A DNA stretch of 64,000 nucleotides from Lytechinus variegatus (lineage: Eukaryota > Echinodermata > Echinoidea > Temnopleuroida > Toxopneustidae), in contig NC_054752.1 of the NCBI RefSeq assembly GCF_018143015.1, positions 1,550,001 to 1,614,000 of the forward strand, read 5' to 3'. A program made the translations under genes and the position numbers. Below are positions 63,834 through 64,000 of this stretch, piece after piece. Numbering within the stretch: the stretch's first letter is position 1; each line of letters begins with the position of its first letter. The notes beneath the pieces were generated by a model. That model had not been told where the DNA came from and did no database searches. It was given only the letters and a program-made list of their open reading frames with translations.

Positions 63834-64000
63834 CTAAAGAAAATCAGTTATCGGAAAAATAGATGGAAATGGCTTAGATTTATGGAACAAATACAAATAA
63901 ATAAATATAATTTCCAAGAGTTACGTTAACATTCTTATAAAATGTAATATATCTCTACTATACTGTCACTAGTCTACAATTCCTTCCAGCCTCATATCAT

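Larger units (their letters stand above)
54500..64000 (-). repeat. Segmental duplication, copy B
   Basis: Aligns with 31308-41265 in order and strand, interrupted by private insertions on each side. It continues beyond the window. About 600 bases at 54540-55125 are absent from copy A. Confidence 0.9.

Overview
The window reads as nuclear DNA of a marine deuterostome, most likely an echinoderm. The genes are intron-rich and vertebrate-like (a BARD1 orthologue; a CUB plus C-type-lectin membrane protein). The intergenic DNA is AT-rich and packed with LINE relics, tRNA-type SINEs, long-inverted-repeat MITEs and microsatellites of the kind I associate with sea urchins and their relatives. The species call is inference. 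No prokaryotic features, CRISPR arrays or rRNA genes were seen.

Layout. (1) 0.1-6.2 kb, minus strand: seven consecutive exons of BARD1 (end of RING, Ser/Lys-rich linker, ankyrin repeats, start of the BRCT pair); its first exon was not found and its last exons lie before base 1. (2) 6.4-18.5 kb: no confirmed gene. It holds an inverted LINE relic, a TTAA-flanked long-TIR element that encloses a promoter-like CpG-rich stretch, a fold-back around a CT-rich microsatellite, and a 1.6-kb element with a periodic GC motif. (3) 18.5-28.9 kb, plus strand: an eight-exon gene for a 504-residue single-pass receptor (leader, CUB, C-type lectin domain, transmembrane helix, tail with PPxY). (4) 29.0-31.3 kb: two unusual blocks made almost wholly of CCAGT/ACTGG and CAACTGG/CCAATTGG words. 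(5) 31.4-47.2 kb and 55.2-63.8 kb, minus strand: two head-to-tail copies of a gene with two tandem GNAT (spermidine/spermine-acetyltransferase-like) domains; eight exons in copy A, seven visible in copy B. (6) 47.2-55.1 kb: a 7SL-like fragment, MITEs, a tandem word repeat and two nested LINEs.

The GNAT duplication is the most informative structure. Introns as well as exons align between the copies, so one copy often shows the empty site of an insertion in the other: a TTAA piggyBac-type MITE and a CR1/L2-like LINE in copy A; a tRNA-SINE, a jockey/CR1-like LINE and a TA-flanked element in copy B. A Tc1-type transposon with an uninterrupted DD34E transposase lies in copy A only, although its exact empty site in copy B is obscured. 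Within each GNAT gene the two domains share exon lengths and intron phases (the motif-A exon is 41 nt in both), which points to an older intragenic duplication. The N-terminal domain has lost the recognisable acetyl-CoA loop.

All coordinates and splice sites were read by eye. No database search or alignment program was used, and family names rest on recalled motifs.
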